Below, piece after piece: positions 1 to 12,154 of a DNA stretch of 64,000 nt. The first letter of the stretch is position 1, and every line of letters begins with the position of its first letter. Both the position numbers and the translations under genes were made by a program. The DNA comes from Chondrosia reniformis (taxonomy: Eukaryota; Porifera; Demospongiae; Chondrillida; Chondrillidae). The stretch lies in the NCBI GenBank assembly GCA_947172415.1, contig OX359201.1:3968001-4032000 (forward strand). The letters run 5' to 3'. The notes below the pieces were generated by a model. That model had not been told where the DNA came from, searched no databases, and saw nothing but the letters and a program-made list of their open reading frames with translations.

Positions 1-127
1 CGTTTCCAAGTCTTCTACTGGCTCTTGTTGAGTTGCTGGTATCATACTCAATTCTGAAGTATAAGTAATTGACATGATTATCATGTACATACAGTAAAAT
101 GTGATTAATTGAGTGAATGATGAGGCA

Positions 128-1209
128 TCATATAAGTATACATATATTATGTAAGTACTCACCTCCTTGCTCACCACCTACACAACCAGCATTTAATACT
201 TCCACCTCTATTTGAGTTGACTGCCTAATTAGGAAGTGGCGGTGACTCAATGTCACTGCTGATGGATGACTCAGTTGTCTCTGAGTAATCTGTCTCCTTG
301 TCAGCTGCCAAAATGTCACTCCATCAGGAGTTTGTAAGCCCAGCTGGGTATTCATAATTAACCCAGATAGAGAATTTCTTGTGAAGGTCTTTGCTTAGAT
401 CCACTGTGGTGTCTCTTACTAACTTTCTCTATATATATAGTCACACAAAGAAGCATGCAGATATTATAATAGTCTGTACACATAAAAACTTACCAGTAGA
501 GCGAGATTCCTACTGTAAGTCACTATGTATATATGCCAGGTTAAGAAGGTATGGCCTCATAATAACTCTGGCCAGCTCATCTGTTGACAACAAGGCTGTT
601 CCAAGGTTTGGTTTCTTTCCCAAAACCTTAATTGATTTAAAACAAAAGCAAAACAAACCATAACCTATATATATTAGCCTTGCAGATATGCAGTGCAGAA
701 TATTTTGTTAGTACCTTACGTCTCTCCTCCAACTTAAGGGTGTTATAGAAATCATGACAGAACTTTAAAGTAACCTTAACTTTCTGATAGTCTAAGGCAT
801 CTTCCTTGAGAAATGATGCTATCATAGCCTGAATTAAGCCATAGAAATGCAACCACTTTGACAGGACTGCAAATGGTACACCTATATATTCACTCTCCAC
901 CTTACCCAAATCTTTACGTGTAGGACTTCGGACAAATTCAATCAACTACCTTTCCTTCCAACTTTTTCTTCAATAAAAGCATCATATACAAAACATATTT
1001 TTTAGGCCTTGACTGGTGGGTGCTATTACTCTATAATTCTTTACCTGATATGGTGAACCTTTTATTGTGAAAGTCAAGGCTTGCTGTTCCTTGATCAATT
1101 CATGTAATTCAGCAACAGATTACTGTAAAATGGTCTGCTTTTGCTCTATATTCATAGCTTTGTTATAAATATCCTTGAGTATTACAGAGGGGTTGCTGGA
1201 CAGAGCCAT
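128..1209 (-). pseudogene. Unrecognised multi-exon gene, one in-frame stop
   Basis: I do not recognise this family. Reading leftward from an ATG at 1209, the product begins MALSSNPSVILKDIYNKA. It runs into a single in-frame TAA near 1120 and stays open beyond it to a GT donor near 1042. Further open blocks with splice-like borders follow: about 932-710 (SPTRKDLGKVESEY... DYQKVKVTLKFCHDF), about 595-490 (a block containing STDELARVIMRPYLLN) and about 355-163, ending at a GTGAGT donor after GGEQGG. The blocks look like amphipathic helical protein without cysteine motifs or membrane segments. The start lies 219 bp from the divergent transposase-like gene at 1429, so the two may be the two genes of one mobile element. 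The in-frame stop suggests decay. The intron borders are inferred by eye. Confidence 0.4.
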
Positions 1210-1428
1210 GATGCTACCGGCTTACATTCAATGGCAAATTAATTAAGTAAATACACATCAATATAGAATAATAAGTAAACGGTTAAAACCGTTTACATAT
1301 ATATACAAACGAAAATTTTCTATATCGGTGTGCATTTACTTATAATTAATTTACGATCGTTAATTAACCGTTTATGTATACATACAGAAAGCCTGTGTTG
1401 GCGATCGAAACCGTGACGGATCGTAAAT
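1210..1428. promoter_or_regulatory. Divergent intergenic region with a palindrome
   Basis: This 219-bp AT-rich gap separates the two divergent start codons at 1209 (-) and 1429 (+). It contains a perfect inverted repeat at 1275-1296: arms GTAAACGGTT and AACCGTTTAC around a 2-base centre. A related half-site (AACCGTTTA) recurs near 1366. This would suit a shared promoter or a transposase binding site, which is inference only. Confidence 0.3.
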
Positions 1429-3840
1429 ATGGCGGCATATAACAAAAGGAGACCACTGAAACCTTCCCCTGCACCATTTGTGAGGTTACCTTTAACCAAA
1501 AACGCTACTTAATGCGTCATTGGAAATCAAGAAATCAAGTGACACCCTTAGTACTGCAACATCTTCGATTGTACCATTTCAGTTGATAGGGGATCACAAG
1601 AGGACTATCATAGCATTGATTTGGTACACGATTTTGATATGTCAATGTGTAGTGGCATACAACAATCCCATAGTGAATATGAAGCAGCTGGAAGTGATTC
1701 TTCAGATGAGGATGAAGACTCAGACTCACTTGGTGCAGATTTTGAAAGCCTTTTGATGAATGAGGGTAAGGGTGAACTTAATTTCTGAGTCAAGTGCTTA
1801 GTATTGTATATATATATAGGTGATCAGTTTATTCATCATAATATTAGGTTTGTTCAATGAAAATTCCCCTGCTCCAGTGTCTCATAGTGATTATTCTCCA
1901 TTTCCTAGCAAGATGTTTGCAGTTTTATACATGATGGCAAAAGTCCCAGACCATTGGTATGCATATCAACATGGTCTGACAACATGTATATAATTAGTTT
2001 CCTGTACTCCTCATCTCACTGAAGGGACGTAAGAATCTTTCATTTATTTGGTTCATCCTAAAAAGAACATTTCCCTCTGTACCTGCATTGTATGCTGTGT
2101 CAAACTTCATACACAACATATGAGTCTAACTAAGGTCATTAAGTCAGTGTAGAATCACTGCAGCTGCCACACCTACATTTAGATGCCATATATTCATATA
2201 TCTATTGCAGCATGTTACATCAAGTGGAGTACCCTTTTACTGTATTAACCTGATAGAATTAGTAAAATGCCTCCAAAGTAGTGAATCAATTGCAAATAAG
2301 CTGAATCATTATTCTGAAGTTAGAGATAACATACGGTATGATATATATGCTGCATGCATGTATATAATATAATTGTTGTATATATACTGCAGGTATCGTT
2401 TTATCTAGGGAACTCTGGCATGGTAGGAGGTGGCTGTCAGAGCCTTTGTTCAATTCCAGCTCAGCAACTATTCTGAATAAGGAAGTGTTTCCCAATGACT
2501 TTAAAATATTTAATCAGGCATGACAAGTATGGCGAAGTTTTAGGAAGGACTGTCAAATTCTTTATGAATGTAGGTATACATACATCATGGACACAATACC
2601 ATACAACACTTTGTTCACTGTGTTGAGGCTACAGCTCCAGAAATGTTAAAGAAGGTGAAAGTTCACCTTCTTTTACATTTACTAGAAAATATTCTGGATT
2701 TTGGGCCTCCAGCCAATTACAACACTGAAAGGTACATATATATTTTAGTATAGTACACTTGGTTCATTACAGAATGTGTATTATATGTGAGCTCACAGTC
2801 TAGACTAAAAAATGTATATATTGCATTTCATAAGTGTGAGTCTTTCAATGGCATGGTACGTCGATTTAATGTGTTTGGAAATCGTCAACCTCCTAGCCGT
2901 GACATTGCCAAAACATTTTGTACTAAGACTGCTTTACTTTGTTTATCACAAGGTCAGGTGACACTGGATCAGAGGTATATACACATGGTATTTATTAATA
3001 TACATATCTGTACAATGCATATGTATTCTATATAACAATCAGGCACACTCCCATAGCTAGTAAAGATCTGACTGAATTGATAAAAATGCCTGAAGTGCGT
3101 CATTTCTTGTTTGGTACACCATTTTAGTTCTGCTGGACAAGAATATATATCAACATGGAACTCTAATAAAGGTATAATTGAAATACTGCATGAACATCAG
3201 TGGATTGATATAAGAATATATATATAGATGTCACTTTTCTTTCACTAAAGGCTATTCCTCTTGGGGATGTGTCAATTACTCTTAATGGCGGTGTTTCCAA
3301 AATTAAAGACTATCATTCATTACATCATCTTGGGTTACAGCGATTATACATACATGGAGAGGCTATATACAGTGCTACACAAGGTTGGCTAGTGAACATT
3401 GGCAGCTTTATTAAGTACAAAGACACCATGGGTTTGGTGAGCATGGTGGCATAAACACAGTACATGCTTAAAAACTGATTGTTATGCAAGCTTTGGTTTT
3501 CTTCTCAATAGGAGCAATATGGTACAACGTTGGCTGCTTTTCACTACAGTGAAGGACAGGAATCTACTTTAGCTATTGTGGCACCCTTTCTACCCTTATT
3601 GGGACATACAGAATTAACTTGTCAAAAGTATGTCAGATCATCAGACTTTGTCAGTTGCCACTGAAGATATTTTCAGTGATGCATCATTTGTACATCGCTG
3701 TTGAAGAGGATGCATTTTTCTAGAGAATTCTGGAGTAAGGCAAATAGAAAGAGAGCAATCAGTAGTAGAAGGAAGACTCCTATTTCAGCATGACTTTAAC
3801 AATGAAGTTTATTTGCTAAATCGCTTTTGTTTTAATAACT
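1429..3840 (+). pseudogene. Decayed multi-exon transposase-like gene (possibly KDZ-related)
   Basis: Several open blocks read as one protein broken by frameshifts. The order is: a CxxC zinc-finger-like start (near 1467, CTICEVTFNQKRYLMRH); an acidic Ser/Asp-rich linker (1690-1765); PFPSKMFAVLYMM (1899); HGRRWLSEPLF (2416); KVHLLLHLLENILDFGPP (2660) followed by NYNTER; ESFNGMVRRFNVFGN and NRQPPSRDIAKTF (2838-2920); and a C-terminal part (3260-3600). The string HLLxHLxExxxxFGP...YxTE...ExFN...GNxQxPSRDIA is one I associate with a family repeated in fungal, cnidarian and sponge genomes and probably transposon-derived. Placing it with KDZ-type transposases is tentative. Stops and frame changes between blocks, for example after FLFGTPF at about 3127, indicate a pseudogene. 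It is transcribed away from the gene at 128-1209. Confidence 0.5.
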
Positions 3841-5084
3841 AAATTTAATGTTAACTTTTTTGTCAATTAATAATATGCTTAACCCTACAATTCACGATAT
3901 GATAAGGGATAGTGATCGCAATAAGTGATCTGAATTCGTTGCAGGACCGATCGGTTTATAATCCGATGTAGATCTGATTTGGAATTGGTGTCAGTTCTGT
4001 TTCGATTCGATTATTACAATTGAAACGAGTCCATGTCTAACGGTAAAATTGCGGATCGTCTACGGATACGGAAATACAATGAGTCTACAATCCGTTCCGC
4101 CTACGTATACAGATGTGGACACAAGGTTTATTTTTACCCATGTACGTGGCTGAAACATTCTATTTATCTTTTGATTATATGTTCATATGTTTTCACCATT
4201 GATAATTACATATATAGATATTAGTAGACATGCAATATGCTTACTGTTTCCACTTACCTCTTACGACAACAAAAAACTTCAATCAAGGAAACTGTATCAC
4301 TATCGAGAAGCCTTACGTGAAATATAAACTTTGGAAGTGTAATGTGTGTATAACGTAACAAATATTTGGGTGTATGTGCAACGTCATTGTATGACGGCTT
4401 CGCAATTCTGACTGTCACGTGACAATATCGTTATTCGAAGTAGAAGAGACAAATGGAAAAAGAACTGATTACCAGACAGTGGAGGATTGTATATCTAACC
4501 ATTTTTTGACATCAATCTCTTCAGTAAGTAACAGCCTAAACGTTGTATGTATACTCCTGGAATATTCCCTTGTTTAACTGAGATATGAAGTACTAGAGGT
4601 GCCCAATTAAGGTAAGAAAAAAAGTTTTCGATTATAATTCAAAAACTAAAGGGAATTTAAAAGGAGTATGCATATATTCGTTAGATATCATTATCCTTCA
4701 TAGATTGGTGTCACCATTTATTCTATTTTCGTATTTTCCACTGTTTGGTAAAACCTTTTTGCAGATTTGACACCTATCTCTTACAGCTGCTTACCTTCTC
4801 CTTTAAGCCTGCAATCGTGACGCTGTTGTAGCCAAAATATTAAGAATAGCGCTTCAATTCTATATAATTTGTTTAATGATACGTTGTTTCTAGAGTAAAA
4901 TAGAATAAATTAAAATAGAGTGTTAGTTAGCGAGTTTTATTGAAAATTTGGGGAAATGTGAACATATTCCACTAGCGTCGGCTCAACATGCCTGATCAAG
5001 ATTTAGCATATAGGTTTGGCATTCATCAATCATCTGTGTCCTGAAACTTCAGTAAGTGGATTGAAATTATGTAAAATAGACTAA
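3841..5084. other. Stretch with no recognisable gene
   Basis: Only short ORFs are present, including a 63-codon one at 4033-4224 without recognisable motifs. The DNA is AT-rich. No clear terminal repeats were found for the flanking mobile-element remnants. Confidence 0.5.
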
Positions 5085-5601
5085 AACTTTGATTTTATGG
5101 CCTGAACGGGAACAGCTATTGAAGACCATGCCTGTGGATTTTAGGGGAAGCTTTAAACGCTGTGTTATCATCATAAATTGCTTTGAAGTGTTTTGTGAAC
5201 GTCCTACAAATCGTAAAGCAAGATCTCAACTTTGATCCAACTATAAGCACCATAATACGGTGAAGTTTCTTATTAGCATTGCTCCACAAGGAATTATTTC
5301 TTTCATTTCACAAGGATGGGGAGGTCGTGTATCAGATATACAATTAACAGAGGAGTGTGGGTTATTGGGTAAGCTTCTGCCAGGTGATTTGGTCCTTGCT
5401 GACAGAGGGTTCACAATTCAAGACAGTGTGGGTATGTATTGCAATGAAGTGAAAATTCCTCCCTTCACCCGTGGAAAAAGGCAACTCAGCAAGTTTGAAG
5501 TAGATACTTCAAGACAACTGTCACGTGTTCGTATCCACGTTGAGAGGGTAATTGGTGTTCTTGGGCAGAAATATACTATACTCAATTCTATACTACCATA
5601 A
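5085..5601 (+). pseudogene. Harbinger/ISL2EU-type transposase fragment (DDE_4)
   Basis: This is the 3' half of a DDE_Tnp_4-type transposase. The first block (5085-5235) reads WPEREQLLKTMPVDF then RCVIIINCFEVFCERPTNRK, where the first catalytic Asp of the usual DC(T/F)E motif is replaced by Asn (INCFE). After an in-frame stop near 5236 the protein continues as [41 protein letters not shown] (second catalytic Asp) and [13 protein letters not shown] (catalytic Glu), ending at 5601. The adjacent copy at 5891-7376 shows the same motif order, so the two are paralogous insertions of one family. The N-terminal THAP part is missing, and the stop plus the lost Asp make it inactive. Confidence 0.8.
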
Positions 5602-5890
5602 ATATGATCTTGTGTGAAGACAAAGAAGACATAAGTATATCATTGACAAGATTGTTGCTGTTTCATACATATGTGCACTTTGAAATTGTTGTGAATCTGT
5701 TGTATAATTAATGTTCAATGATAATACCTGTATAACTACTGATCATGATATCGATCATACGTATATAGCAAGAATTATACATGTTCCCCATTTCAATAAT
5801 GACGTCATTGTTTCGCGGGGTTTCCTCTGTAGGCAAAAGAGTAGGAATTAACATAATATACGGAACGTTTGAATTCGTTTTATTTTGAAG

Positions 5891-7376
5891 ATGCCTACCA
5901 GCTGTTGCGCTGTAAACTGTACAACATGTCATGTAACAGGATCAGGGATAGGATTCATTAGTATTTCTGCCAAAGAAGAAAAGAGGAAGCAATGGATACA
6001 CGCAATATCGAGAGAAGGTTGGAAAGCAAAGTCATCTGATCGAATTTGCGGTAAACCTTTTATCTCAGGTCGTCCTTTGGATGATCCTAACGATGTATAC
6101 TTTGTGCCTACGATCTTCAATGATAGCAAGAAGCGTAAGGTCCCTGTAGTTAACAAAAGGAAAGAGTAGCGAAGAGAGAGAAAATAAAAGAAGAGGAAGA
6201 AAATGCATTTACCGCTGCTGAAGCCTTGATGGAAATAGGTATTTCCTCATCACAAGAGATAGAATTAGAAGCCCAGACTGAAGAAAATAATTTATAATTA
6301 ATTGTAGAGAATAAAGCACTACAGGAAAACATAGGTAAACACAAAAGAAAATAGTCATGTTATCAATGGAAATGAATAGCAAACCAAAGGTATCTTACTC
6401 TGAATCGATTTTGGCTCTTATTAGATATAATAAGAAGAAAACTACATTCTACACTGGATTACCTGCATATTCTGTGTTTCTTGCCTTGTTAACATTTTTA
6501 AGGCCATCAATTACACTTGCTAAGCAAGGTAATCCAGAAAGTCCATCTGTTCTTGGAAGAAAATTTAAACTATCACTTGAAGAGGAATTTCTTGCAATCC
6601 TTATGCGTTTGAGATTAGGTCTCTTTCTCGAAGATGTTGCAGATCGTTTTGGAATCTCAGTTTCTTTGGCCTCGTCAATTTTCACTACATGGATAAGTGT
6701 AATGGCTACCAAGCTCTGGCAACTATTTCCATGGCCTTCTAAGGACGTACATGGTTAAATTGCATACACCACAAACTCCAGAAGGAACCCTAATACTAGA
6801 GTTATTTTGGATTGTACAGAAATCTTCATTCAGAGGCCATCTTCACTGAATCACCAGTCTTCAATATTTTCATATTATAAGAATCATAATACGGTCAAGG
6901 CTCTTGTTGGCATATCTCCTGGTGGTGTTATTACATTTGTTTCTCAGTTATGGGGTGGTAGGGTTTCAGATATTGAATTAACAAAAAGAAGTGGTCTTTT
7001 AGAATTAATCGAAGAAGGTAATAATGTGATGGCAGACAGGGGATTTGAGATTGTTGGGTTATTGGCTAGCAGAAAGGCAACCCTAAATATACCACCATTT
7101 TTGGGATCTGGGAAGCAGTTTACCATGCATGAGACCATTGAAACAAGACGCATAGCTCAACTCTGTATTCCTGTTGAGCGTGCCATTGTGAGAGCTAAAC
7201 AATTTAGAATGTTGCAAGGAATTTTACCCATCAAATTGGCAAATGTAGCATCAGATGTATTCACTATTTGTTTACTGACTAATTTTCTTCTTCCAATTAT
7301 TTCGTCAAATGGAAAATATATTGCTGAGGAAGATTATATATTAACTTGTTCATTATATGATGCCATTATTATTTGA
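5891..7376 (+). pseudogene. THAP-domain plus DDE_4 transposase, frameshifted
   Basis: A Harbinger-relative (ISL2EU-like) transposase. The N-terminus (5891-6166) is a C2CH THAP zinc domain starting MPTSCCAVNCTT, with the following CGKPFISGRP where family members have a His (CxxHF). The fourth zinc ligand is therefore Pro here, a one-base change. A frameshift near 6167 leads into a Glu/Lys-rich linker. The block TFYTGLPAYSVFLALLTF and the helix-turn-helix region FLAILMRLRLGLFLEDVA follow (6357-6756). A TAA at 6756 interrupts, then the catalytic core resumes: VILDCTEIFIQRP (Asp), NVMADRGFEI (Asp) and CIPVERAIVRAK (Glu), ending at the stop at 7374-7376. All three catalytic acids are present, but the frameshift, stop and lost zinc ligand indicate a recently dead copy. 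Length is close to a full element protein. Confidence 0.82.
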
Positions 7377-7379
7377 AAT

Positions 7380-7900
7380 GGTCTATTTGCACCATGACTG
7401 ATCTTTAAAATAAACACGTATATGAATTGAATATAAGGTAATTATAATGTAGGAACCTTTACGCCCTATACCATACTTCCTTAATTACAATTGATAAAAT
7501 TAATGCCATGCATGCAGAGTTTTGTTAAGCATGCACACGTACATGCAATGACTATTTGGGGTGGTGGGGTGGTTGGGGGTGTTGGTGACCTGGAAGCTAA
7601 GAGCAAAGATTAAAAGCATTAAAAATGGGATGGCCAGAACTCCCCTCTAGGGCAGAGAAGAAAAAAAGAAAAAAGAAAAGTGGCACCCCCTACCATCAAC
7701 ATCTGCCCAAACTGATTAATGACTAATTATTAACTGATCTGTGTATATGTGTGTATGTGCTGATGTTATATAACTTTAATTTCTGTATATTAAACTGGGC
7801 CCCATGAAAAATAGCCTCTGGCTAATTGGGTATCCCAGTATAAATAAGATAAGTGAAGTGAAGTGAAGTGGTATTTATTCCTACTTTTGAAGAAGACATT
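7380..7900 (+). repeat. Repeat-like tail ending in GTGAA repeats
   Basis: No gene is visible. The stretch 7740-7870 ends in a short AAGTGAAGTG run (GAAGT repeated three times at about 7855-7870), which resembles the simple-repeat 3' tail of a non-LTR retroelement. This is a guess from appearance. A purine-rich run (7660-7680) precedes it. Confidence 0.25.
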
Positions 7901-8147
7901 GACATAATGGTTGCTACAGTGTTAGATACAAAGAACGGGTGACTAATATAAAAATGGTTATTGTAAGTCAGAGGTTTGAATGTGACGTGTCAAGATTTCT
8001 GGAACCACATAATTTTCATAAAAAGGATTCAGTTTGGGTAGTATTTGCATATTCCATAAATCAACATCAAAAGCTATTTCTTCAACAAATTTCGTGGCCT
8101 TTTCCTTTCACTCTTCTCCTTTACCTTTTTCATATATTGTTCACTAT

Positions 8148-9570
8148 TTAGTACACGAGCACCTTGCTGATAGCTTGTGCTGGTGGTGTAGGCCTTTTCA
8201 AAATCATTTCCTGGACCAGTAGTCCCTCACTTATCCTGGCTTGGCTTTGATTTGGGTAGAAGGTCTCCTTCCATAGAGTATACCTTGATTCAATTTCTGA
8301 TCCTTGTCTTTGTCTTTCCACGAAGTGATCCACCTCTTTATCAGTAAATGCATGTAACAGGAGAATTTGAAGCCAGGGGTGTAGATAGAGTATCCTTTCT
8401 TGGTTGACAAAAAGGTACATAAGTAGGATTGCTTGTGGTCACAGGACTGCTATATATATATACATGAGTCAGGTTGGGTTAGTTGGCATAGAAGTGCAGC
8501 TGTTAATGGGATATACACCTATAGTGCTAAGGCAACTGATTACATTCGAAATTGACATACTTTGTATCCAAGCTCTATGGAAAATGCTATAGAAGAGTTG
8601 ACATTCTTACCTCCAGGGTGATTTCAGTGATGAAAATGTACCATTGACAAGGAGCTGGAGAAGATGGGTTGTATGGTGAGGTAAACAGAACAAGATAATG
8701 CCTTCATTTGAAGCCAATTGGAGGACATCTGGAGTATAATGAGAGACATGCCCATCTAGCATACGCAGTAAAGGCCTTGCTGATGGAGCATGTATGAGCA
8801 AATGTTTTTTTTAGCCATTCTTCAAAGTTCCCCATCCATCCATCCATCCAGTCTTGGATAAACCATAAAATGTTCCCGGAACCTCATTAGTGGTCATATC
8901 AGCCTGTAAGTGCTTTCAATCAAATACCACCATATTGGTGGTATACTATATCTGGAAGCACTTGTGCAGACCAGTATTGTCATCTGTGATTTATCACCAC
9001 AGGTAACTGAGGGATGCTTTTGGTCCACTTGTGCCACTACTTAGGTGGTCTCTGGGAAAGTGGCATGTCAGTTTTGCCACAGTTGAATATCTATCCTGGT
9101 CTCTTTATTAATCCATTAGGATGAATGGTTTCTCCCAGCATATCAAAATATTTATTAATAATGGATGGGTTATTTGCAGCGGCTCTTGCATAGGAAAGAG
9201 GCTCTGCATGTATCAGGAATACTTCAGGATGTCGTCTATGAGACAAAATCCCACCAATTCTTTGTAATCTTAAGCCCTGAATGTCTTACAGAAACAATCT
9301 TGTGGGAAATGGATAGAAATTCTATTCTGGATTTGGCATGTCCAATGGATGCACAACCTATCAAAGCGTGTACAAGGTTATCTTCTTCATCATCAGTGAG
9401 GTACCTCTTCTTGCAAACTCCTTTCAATGTAGCTTTTCCGGATACTTTGTCATACAAAGTGGAATGTGGGACTCTAAAATATATAGCTGACCGTCTCAAA
9501 CTCATTTTATCAGATTGCAATGAAAGTGTCTGGCTGGTGCCAGCAACAAGGAATGGAATACATCAAGCCA
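8148..9570 (-). pseudogene. Decayed Tigger/pogo transposase
   Basis: Reading leftward from about 9570, the N-terminal helix-turn-helix is clear (KMSLRRSAIYFRVPHSTLY, near 9510), followed by the YLTDDEEDNLV linker. After a frameshift near 9240 the catalytic part appears: RHPEVFLIHAEPLSYARA, the remnant IFNCGKTDMPLSQRPPK (where the family has an NxDET catalytic Asp, lost here), and RPLLRMLDGHVSHYTPDV with the second Asp (8771-8700), then LFCLPHHTTHLLQ. A further open block at 8420-8148 may belong to its C-terminus. Many stops interrupt the region between about 9100 and 8850. The family is pogo/Tigger DDE_1, which inserts at TA. Terminal repeats were not identified. Confidence 0.8.
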
Positions 9571-10133
9571 TGTCTAGCAAGAAGTCAGCTTTTAAGCAAC
9601 ACATGTACATAATTACAACTATTTTAATAATTGTTTCCAGCTTACCGTGACTAAAAATCTGTCTTAATGTCAGCAAAATGCTTGTCGAGGAGATAAAACT
9701 TGATTCTATGAAGAACACAACTATAGCAAAATATAGCATGTAGCAAATTTGAAAATGGCTTCATAGACAATTTAAGTAGGTGTCCGATTTTTAATGGCTA
9801 CACCGCTCCCTTTTGGAGTGTTCTCCCTCATTCACGGTTTCTTAGTTAAAGTTGGGACTTTCACTGAAAGAAAACATTGTGTATACCAACTTAATTATAA
9901 AATAAAAGTGAAGCTCTTTAAAACGTACAAGGCGGTGTCCGAAAAGACAATCCTTCAGAGCTGCCAAGTGTCATTAGTGAGGATGCTGGAGATTCAACCG
10001 TACCCATATATTCAAAGGCGCTGGATGACAGGCATATTTATATTATATATTTATCAATTTGTGACGTCAGCAAAAAATGGAGGCTAGATCGTCGGAGCAG
10101 AACAAAAAGTTGCAGGAAGACCAGAGTGTGGAG
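9571..10133. other. Stretch with no recognisable gene
   Basis: A 97-codon ORF on the plus strand (9794-10087) has no recognisable motif. The octamer GTGTCCGA recurs at 9780, 9935 and 17641, hinting at an unidentified short repeat family. Confidence 0.35.
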
Positions 10134-10408
10134 ACATTTTTTTAGGAATCTTATTTAATGTGGGAAGCCTTAAGCCAAGAGGCTACTCTTCCAGGCACCC
10201 ACAATAGTACAAACAACATAAACATAACAACATACAGCATACAGTAAATCAGTCAACAATAATCAGTTTGTTCAGTGGGCAATGTTTGTTGTCAAGGGGG
10301 TGCTGTCACCGAAAAACTGCTGCCATGGCCTGGGCTTGAACTTGGGACATCCCATAATAGCTTGATTTTGAATCTTCTGCTTTAGCTCCAGACCACCAGC
10401 ACCCCACA
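10134..10408 (-). repeat. tRNA-derived SINE
   Basis: On the minus strand the block from about 10408 down to 10315 resembles a tRNA. It has an A-box-like TGGTCTGGAGCTAAAGC, an anticodon-arm-like segment, a long variable arm and a B-box-like AAGTTCAAGCCC. A tRNA-unrelated body follows, ending in an A-run near 10134-10140. Length (about 275 bp), RNA polymerase III boxes and A-rich end fit a SINE. The parent tRNA is unclear; the long variable arm favours a Leu/Ser type. Confidence 0.6.
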
Positions 10409-10707
10409 TTAGGATTAGCATACCTGCTCTGCTGTAACTCAGACTTTTATCTAAGACTGTTAATGTTCATCTCAGGTGGTTCACATAAATATATTTAAAT
10501 TTATTTAAATTTTGTACACCCATCCAGCTCTATTGAAGTTTGCTAAAGATTGAGCTTGGTGTGCGTGTGAGATGGAGGTGTAGCAGAAATGCGTGTGTCT
10601 TGGCAGGTCTGATCCTTCCGTCTAATTAATGGATATTTCGGTGACTGAACATTTTGTTTATTTTTCCAGAACTATATCACCTATCTACATCTAGCGCTGC
10701 GGACCTT
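10409..10707. other. Gap before the pogo element
   Basis: About 300 bp with an AT-rich palindromic stretch near 10495-10515. No gene was seen. Confidence 0.4.
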
Positions 10708-12154
10708 TAGGGTAGAGCGGGGTAATTTGAAATATGGGGTAATTTAGGATATTTTCTTTAATCAGTCGGCGCTCAACGAAGAACAGCTCAAATCCCCTAA
10801 CAACCCAGCACACCCAAGCCTAGTATGTGATGATCCCTACATATAAAGACTTTGGTAAAAGACACCAGCACTGCGATGATAGCGCAACATTTGTGGAAAC
10901 ATGTAGCTTGTTTTGCACAATAAAATTTCACCTTGTTGGTAGTTGCCGCTTGGATCATGCCCTGAAATAGCCCACACAATCAGGAAGACTTGGTGCAAAT
11001 GAAAACGGCAAAGCCATTGGCACTATTGTGCAGCTTTAAATTAACTAAGCACATTGAAAGCCGCCATTTTACAAGAAGTGAACTAATTAATTATGATTTA
11101 GCACAATAATTTTTATAATAACCGCGATAAAACCACTAAATTTCGAATTAAGCGTGGACTTGCAATGCCTAGAACCTATGTAAGGAAAACCCAGCATGAT
11201 TCATGGTCCGGTGAGTCTCTGGCAAATGCCATTGAGGCTGTCAAGGAAGGAATGACCCAGAACATGGCTGCTAAATGATTTGGCATTCCCACCAGCACCC
11301 TCCATCGCCATTACAGAGGTAATCTGAATGCATTTGTTAAAGCAACTCATAGCTCATTTTATCAGTCAATTGTTGTTAAAAGGTGTAGGGGTCAGCAAGA
11401 GCAAATCTGCTGGGCATCAAACAGTTCTGACATATGATGAGGAGAAGGAAATCGTGGCAACCTGCCAAGCCATGCAGGATCTGGGTTTTGGCCTGACACG
11501 GGAAATGGTGGTTCAGGTAGTTGCAGACTATCTAGTGTTGATAAGCAGGCCCAATCTTTGGCCACAACTGAGTGAGAGAAAGCCAGAGCATCTCTCCAAG
11601 AAACGAGCTGAGGGGGTAACACGGGCTGTGGTGGATGAGTGGATTGACACTGTGCAGAAAGCATTTGAGGAGCACAAGCAGGAGCAGTGATTCAGTTCAG
11701 TGGTGATGACCTGAACAAGAGAATGTGGAATGCGGATGAAACTGGTTTGTGCTTGGATACCAGATCAAAGACGGATCTGGCATGGCGGGGCGCAAAGTCA
11801 GTGTATGAGATAAGGGAGGATCTGGTAGGGAGTATATCACTGTTCTCGGATGTGGCTCAGCAGATGGCGTGAAGCTACCACCGTTTAGTGTTTACAAAGC
11901 GAAGAATTTGTGGGTAAGGTGGACCAAAGATGGTCCTGCAGGAGCCACATATACCGTCTCAGATAGTGGCTGGATGGAGAAAGCAAACTTTCATCAGTGG
12001 TTTGAACATTCATTCATACCATCTGTTTCGCACCTCCTCACAGCTGGCCCCGTCGTCCTCTTCCTGGATGGGCATGGCTCGCACATTGATTTTGAGCTCG
12101 TAAACACAACTCTAAAACACCATGTGATCCTCATGTGTTTGCCTCCACATGGTA

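Noticed and set aside
4033..4224. 63-codon plus-strand ORF
   Set aside because: No motif, codon pattern or splice context; AT-rich chance ORF with hydrophobic end.
8826..8850. CATC tandem run
   Set aside because: It falls in the Tigger frame where relatives read Trp-Met-Asp-Gly; short and probably coding-derived.
9165..9650. 161-codon plus-strand ORF
   Set aside because: Antisense to the clearer Tigger transposase remnant.
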